Positions 13,853 to 16,845 of a stretch of DNA of 16,845 nt are shown here, piece by piece. Where the stretch lies: contig DCUS01000229.1 of the NCBI GenBank assembly GCA_002327885.1, forward strand, positions 2,677 to 19,521, in the 5' to 3' direction. This DNA comes from Syntrophaceae bacterium UBA2208 (GTDB lineage Bacteria; Desulfobacterota; BSN033; UBA1163). A program made the translations under genes and the position numbers. The notes beneath the pieces are model-generated. The model ran no database searches, had not been told where the DNA came from, and was given only the letters and a program-made list of their open reading frames with translations. Each line of letters opens with the position of its first letter. The first letter of the stretch is position 1.

Positions 13853-15335
13853 CCTGTGCCTTCCTTTCGGATGCCGGAAGATAAACCCTAAACTGAGACC
13901 CTTTTCCTATCTTGCTTTCCACCTCAATCCACCCCTCATGGTCCTGAACGATGCCCTGGCTTACGGTCAAACCAAGCCCGGTCCCTTTCTCTTCCTTTGT
14001 CGTGAAAAATGGATTGAAAATATTCTCCACTACTTCTTCCTCCATCCCGATTCCCGTATCCACCACACTTAACACCACATATTCTCGTTGATCATCTTCG
14101 ATGCCACCCTTTGAAATCCACCTGGAGGAGGAAGATAGGCGAAGCCCCCCTCCCTCCGGCATCGACTGAACCGCATTGAGAATAAGGTTTAAAAAAACTT
14201 GTTGGAGCTGGTCTGGATCACCCATCACAGGAGGAAGATGATCGCTCATTTCTTTCACCACTTTCACCCCCTGTTTTTGAATCTGGTGGTCGAGAAAATC
14301 GAGAGTGGTTTCTAAAAGGGTGTTCATTTCCAAAAATTTTTGCTCCGGTTTCTTTTTTCTAACAAACCCGAGGAGCTGTTGAATGATTTTTGTGATTCTT
14401 TCGGTTTGCTGGACAATAATATCGAGATCTTTTTGTTGTCCTTCTTTATCCTTTATCTTTCTTTTTATCAACTCAGCCCTTCCACCGATGATGTTGAGAG
14501 GGGTTCCCATCTCGTGTGCCAACCCTGAAGCCAACTGACCGATCGTCGCCAATTTTTCGGATTGCCGGAGAGTCCTCTCCAACTCTATTTTAGTTTCCGC
14601 TTCCTCAATAATCTGCTCCTGGGCTTTTCTCAAATCCACAGCCATTTGATTAAAAGCCTGCGCCAGTTCGGAGATTTCATCCTTTCTATTTAACACGAAC
14701 TGAGTGTCAAAATTTCCCTTGGCCAGATTTTTGACTCCGCCCATCAATTGAGAAATAGGCTCTGAAATCCATTTCCGGGTGCCATACAGAACGAATCCTA
14801 CGGTCCCGCCAATCAGGATAAGGATGGTGATAAAAATACCCCATTCTGCCCCCTGAACTTCCTGTTCCATGAAAGAGGTATACTGGAGGATGGCGACTCC
14901 ACCGCTGTTCTTCCCATTTCTGTCTTTGAGAGGGAAAACATATACGAACACAGGATCTTTTTTATACACCATGAATTCTTCCTGCGGGAAATCCTCTTTG
15001 ATGGATGTCTTGATCAACACTAAATATGGCTCAATTCCCTCTTCTAAAGAACGTGAGTGAAAGGTCAGATTTTTCCCCTGGTGGTAGACGATAACCCCTA
15101 AGGTCTTCTCATATTCTTCAACCGTATCGATCAACTCTTGAATGTATTCCATCTCTCTCGGCAGGGATATCTTCTCAAGGGGAACCTTAAGGGTTCGGCC
15201 GATGCTTCGGACTTCCACCTTCATCTTTTTGATCAGGATATCCCGGCGAGTCACGATGTGAAAATAGCCATACCCTGAGAGGATAATCATAATGATCAGG
15301 GAAAGATATAGGGCCAGTTTCGTCCCAAGCCTCAT
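13842..15335 (-). CDS. Membrane sensor histidine kinase, partner of the sigma-54 regulator
   Basis: 497 residues. TM1 is about 7-27, an extracytoplasmic sensor region about 28-165, TM2 about 166-185, a HAMP linker about 187-240 (PISQLMGGVKNLAKGNFD), then coiled coil. The kinase core has the phosphorylated H274 in GLAHEMGTPLNII, N box NLILNAVQSMP (383-393), DTGIGM (426-431), F box NPFFTTK and GTGLGL (451-456). It resembles ZraS/NtrB-like kinases that pair with NtrC-class regulators. The sensor region shows no heme or Cys motif, so the signal is not obvious. GGAGG lies seven to eight bases before the ATG. A sigma-70 promoter lies about 90 bp upstream. Confidence 0.95.
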   Translation of the reverse strand: MRLGTKLALYLSLIIMIILSGYGYFHIVTRRDILIKKMKVEVRSIGRTLKVPLEKISLPREMEYIQELIDTVEEYEKTLGVIVYHQGKNLTFHSRSLEEGIEPYLVLIKTSIKEDFPQEEFMVYKKDPVFVYVFPLKDRNGKNSGGVAILQYTSFMEQEVQGAEWGIFITILILIGGTVGFVLYGTRKWISEPISQLMGGVKNLAKGNFDTQFVLNRKDEISELAQAFNQMAVDLRKAQEQIIEEAETKIELERTLRQSEKLATIGQLASGLAHEMGTPLNIIGGRAELIKRKIKDKEGQQKDLDIIVQQTERITKIIQQLLGFVRKKKPEQKFLEMNTLLETTLDFLDHQIQKQGVKVVKEMSDHLPPVMGDPDQLQQVFLNLILNAVQSMPEGGGLRLSSSSRWISKGGIEDDQREYVVLSVVDTGIGMEEEVVENIFNPFFTTKEEKGTGLGLTVSQGIVQDHEGWIEVESKIGKGSQFRVYLPASERKAQDGN

Positions 15336-15366
15336 TGCAAAGCCTCCGCCAGCAAGTCAAACCGAT

Positions 15367-15394
15367 GAGATTGTCTCACTTTGTTCGCAATGAC
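15367..15394. repeat. Degenerate REP-like palindrome
   Basis: The plus strand reads GAGATTG, then a variable middle, then CGCAATGAC. This matches the ends of the GAGATTGC...GCAATGAC palindrome that I know from many environmental bacterial genomes. It sits in the leader of the kinase-regulator operon, between the promoter and the gene. It is degenerate and only one copy is clear in this window, so the assignment is by resemblance. Confidence 0.4.
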
Positions 15395-15431
15395 TTCTTA
15401 AGTGGGTCAACTGATTTATGACGTTGACTAT

Positions 15432-15460
15432 AATTTACCAATTGGATCGGGATATGTCAA
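15432..15460 (-). promoter_or_regulatory. Sigma-70-type promoter of the kinase-regulator operon
   Basis: On the minus strand there is a perfect -35 TTGACA (15455-15460), a 17-bp spacer and a -10 TAAATT (15432-15437, four of six consensus bases). Transcription would start near 15425, about 90 nt before the kinase ATG. This suggests constitutive housekeeping transcription of the sensor pair, in contrast with the sigma-54 promoters of the proposed targets. Confidence 0.55.
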
Positions 15461-15536
15461 AAAGGATTACTCAGAAAATAATAAAATTTCCTTCCCCGTG
15501 GAGGCCGTGTCGTAATATGAAAAAACTGAATTTTTG

Positions 15537-15657
15537 AAAAGGGGGAGGGGCGGCCGGGTCCCCTGCCGAGGGAGGATGAAGGTGGGGGGGGTGATATAGT
15601 CGTCATGAAACATTACAAAATAAGGGGTGGTTTCATATAATTTGCTCCCCCCCTCCT
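15537..15657. other. G-rich intergenic tract with weak inverted repeats
   Basis: The 357-bp gap 15336-15692 holds no gene. Besides the promoter and REP-like element it contains a plus-strand tract of G runs at 15541-15591 (five, four, three, three and eight Gs among others), and ATGAAAC (15605-15611) facing GTTTCAT (15630-15636) with an 18-base loop. On the minus strand GGGG (15650 region) facing CCCC (15624-15627) followed by TTATTTT could be a weak terminator for the solute-binding-protein gene. The tract resembles G-rich intergenic repeats but no second copy is in the window. Confidence 0.35.
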
Positions 15658-15692
15658 GTTAAGCCTATTTTCTTTTTGCTTGAACTCAACTC

Positions 15693-16845
15693 TTATTCGA
15701 ATCCGGGGAACTTCAATCGCTTGAATTTTCCTTCTTCGATTCGAATAAAAACCATATCCTTTTTGCTCAATCCATCGTGGTCCATAGGGCTGTAGTTATA
15801 AATTCCGTGACAACTCTTTAGCCCTTTCGTATTTTCAAGGGCATCTCTGAATGTCGCCCGCGTGACCTTTCCCTGACACCGCTTCAAGGCATCATAAATG
15901 AGCCAGGTGGCATCATGGGCATGACCAGCGATTTGATCAATCCCCATGCCATAGCGTTCCATGAACCGCTTGCTGAAATCGAGGATAACAGGTCGCACCG
16001 GATCATTCTCATCGAGTTGTCCAGGAACCACAGGTTTTCCGGCGGCGAACTCCACCCCCTCCATCGCCTCTCCACCCAGGGCGATAATAAAACCGAATCC
16101 AAAGGCATGGGTTCCCAGGATCGGAGTCTTCACTCCCAGGGTCCGTAAATTCTTACAGATAATGGGCCCGGGTGGACCGGCGGTAGAGGCGTAGAAAGCA
16201 TCTATCTTTTCCTTTTCGATGATAGGTTTGAGCTTTATGAGCTGGGGAGTCATGTCGATATCTGTCGGCTTATGGGTTTCCTGAGAGATGATGACTTTCA
16301 TCCCTTTCTCTTCCCCAAAACGTTTGTAATACTCAGCTAAACTCTTGGCCAGAGGTATCGCCGCAGGGAATACCAAAACCTTCTTATATTTTTTGGCCAG
16401 AGAGAGGTCTACCAACTTTTGAGAAACAATGATGTCACTCTGGGCGATATTAAAGGCCCACTTCTGCTTTAAGGCACGCACCATAGGATTGGAAGGGCAG
16501 ATGATGATATTGGTGATCTTCTCCCGTTCGGCAATGACCCGTGTTGTCGCCTGTAAATTATCCTCAAAAGGACCTACGACAGCGATGATTTCTTTGTCTT
16601 TGGTAAACTTGGTCATATTGGCTGCGGCTCTCATAAGATCGAAGCCGTTATCCTCGAATATCGGTTCAAGGGGATGCCCGTCAATGCCCCCCATCTTATT
16701 AATCCTCTCCATTTCCAACACCATGGCATTTCTCATGGTCTTGGTCACCTCTGCCCAGGGGCCGGTGAACTCAAGATTCACCCCGATCTTATAAGGGGAT
16801 TTATCAGCGACATAGGCAGGAGAAACCCAGACCATGAGGATCAGC
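15693..16845 (-). CDS. ABC transporter periplasmic substrate-binding protein, LivK/LivJ type (partial, start beyond right edge)
   Basis: The frame is open at the right edge. The first visible codons (LILMVWVSPAYVA then DKSPY) are the hydrophobic end of a signal peptide and its cleavage region, so the ATG at 16833-16835 is internal and the true start lies outside the window. About 375 mature residues follow, with the two-lobed type I periplasmic-binding fold: KIGVNLEFTGPWAE at the start, INKMGGIDGHPLEPIFED, AVVGPFEDN, and AGHAHDATWLIYDAL near the end. It would bind a branched-chain or aromatic amino acid, or another small carboxylate, for an ABC importer. No permease or ATPase genes are within the window. 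A functional link to the two-component system downstream is possible but not shown. Confidence 0.88.
   Translation of the reverse strand, partial: LILMVWVSPAYVADKSPYKIGVNLEFTGPWAEVTKTMRNAMVLEMERINKMGGIDGHPLEPIFEDNGFDLMRAAANMTKFTKDKEIIAVVGPFEDNLQATTRVIAEREKITNIIICPSNPMVRALKQKWAFNIAQSDIIVSQKLVDLSLAKKYKKVLVFPAAIPLAKSLAEYYKRFGEEKGMKVIISQETHKPTDIDMTPQLIKLKPIIEKEKIDAFYASTAGPPGPIICKNLRTLGVKTPILGTHAFGFGFIIALGGEAMEGVEFAAGKPVVPGQLDENDPVRPVILDFSKRFMERYGMGIDQIAGHAHDATWLIYDALKRCQGKVTRATFRDALENTKGLKSCHGIYNYSPMDHDGLSKKDMVFIRIEEGKFKRLKFPGFE

Noticed and set aside
15336..15351. A GG-N10-GC match (minus strand TGGCGG...TTGCA) right before the kinase ATG
   Set aside because: The -12 GC lies two bases from the ATG, so transcription would start inside the gene; the GGAGG in it is the ribosome site. 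It is a chance match.
1..16845. tRNA, rRNA, CRISPR array, transposase or phage genes
   Set aside because: None was recognised on either strand; the only repeats are the short intergenic ones listed.

Overview
All ten protein genes in this 16.8 kb window lie on the minus strand, so transcription runs from right to left. Base composition (mid 40s to about 50% GC by eye), a LivK-type solute-binding protein, a sigma-54 two-component pair and a small multiheme cytochrome suggest an anaerobic or microaerophilic Gram-negative bacterium, most like Desulfobacterota ('deltaproteobacteria') or a neighbouring phylum. This is an inference from gene style; there is no rRNA or other marker.

Layout in order of transcription. 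(1) 15693-16845: LivK/LivJ-type ABC substrate-binding protein, cut by the right edge inside its signal peptide. (2) 15336-15692: intergenic, with a G-rich tract, weak hairpins, a good sigma-70 promoter and a degenerate REP-like palindrome. (3) 13842-15335 and 12500-13852: membrane histidine kinase and NtrC-class sigma-54 response regulator, overlapping by 11 bp. (4) 12115-12499: regulatory region with paired upstream dyad sites, a -24/-12 promoter and a long leader hairpin. (5) 11464-12114 and 10235-11464: a DUF5752-type protein with an internal duplication and a TreT-type trehalose glycosyltransferase, overlapping by 1 bp. (6) 9991-10234: a second regulatory region built like the first. (7) 1-9990: seven tightly packed genes, namely P-type cation ATPase, MscS channel, acetate kinase, divergent phosphoketolase, ferric-reductase-like flavocytochrome, small diheme cytochrome c and glucokinase.

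The most interesting reading is a local sigma-54 regulon. Two intergenic regions each carry a perfectly spaced GG-N10-GC promoter on the minus strand. In both, a nearly identical 16-bp dyad (TGGC-N8-GCAA) sits 104-105 bp upstream of the -12 GC, a second AT-GGG site lies 30-31 bp from it, and a TTTCAATA block lies at 39-40 bp. The sigma-54 activator and its kinase are encoded right beside them. The likely outputs are trehalose synthesis (TreT) and a fermentative, redox and ion-homeostasis module: phosphoketolase makes acetyl phosphate, AckA makes ATP and acetate, and the ATPase and MscS handle ions and turgor. This looks like a stress or energy-limitation response. The signal is unknown.

A second point needs checking. 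The glucokinase frame at the left edge stays open, but at about residue 267 it stops resembling glucokinase and becomes a class I SAM-methyltransferase core. It is either a real in-frame gene fusion or deletion, or an assembly chimera.
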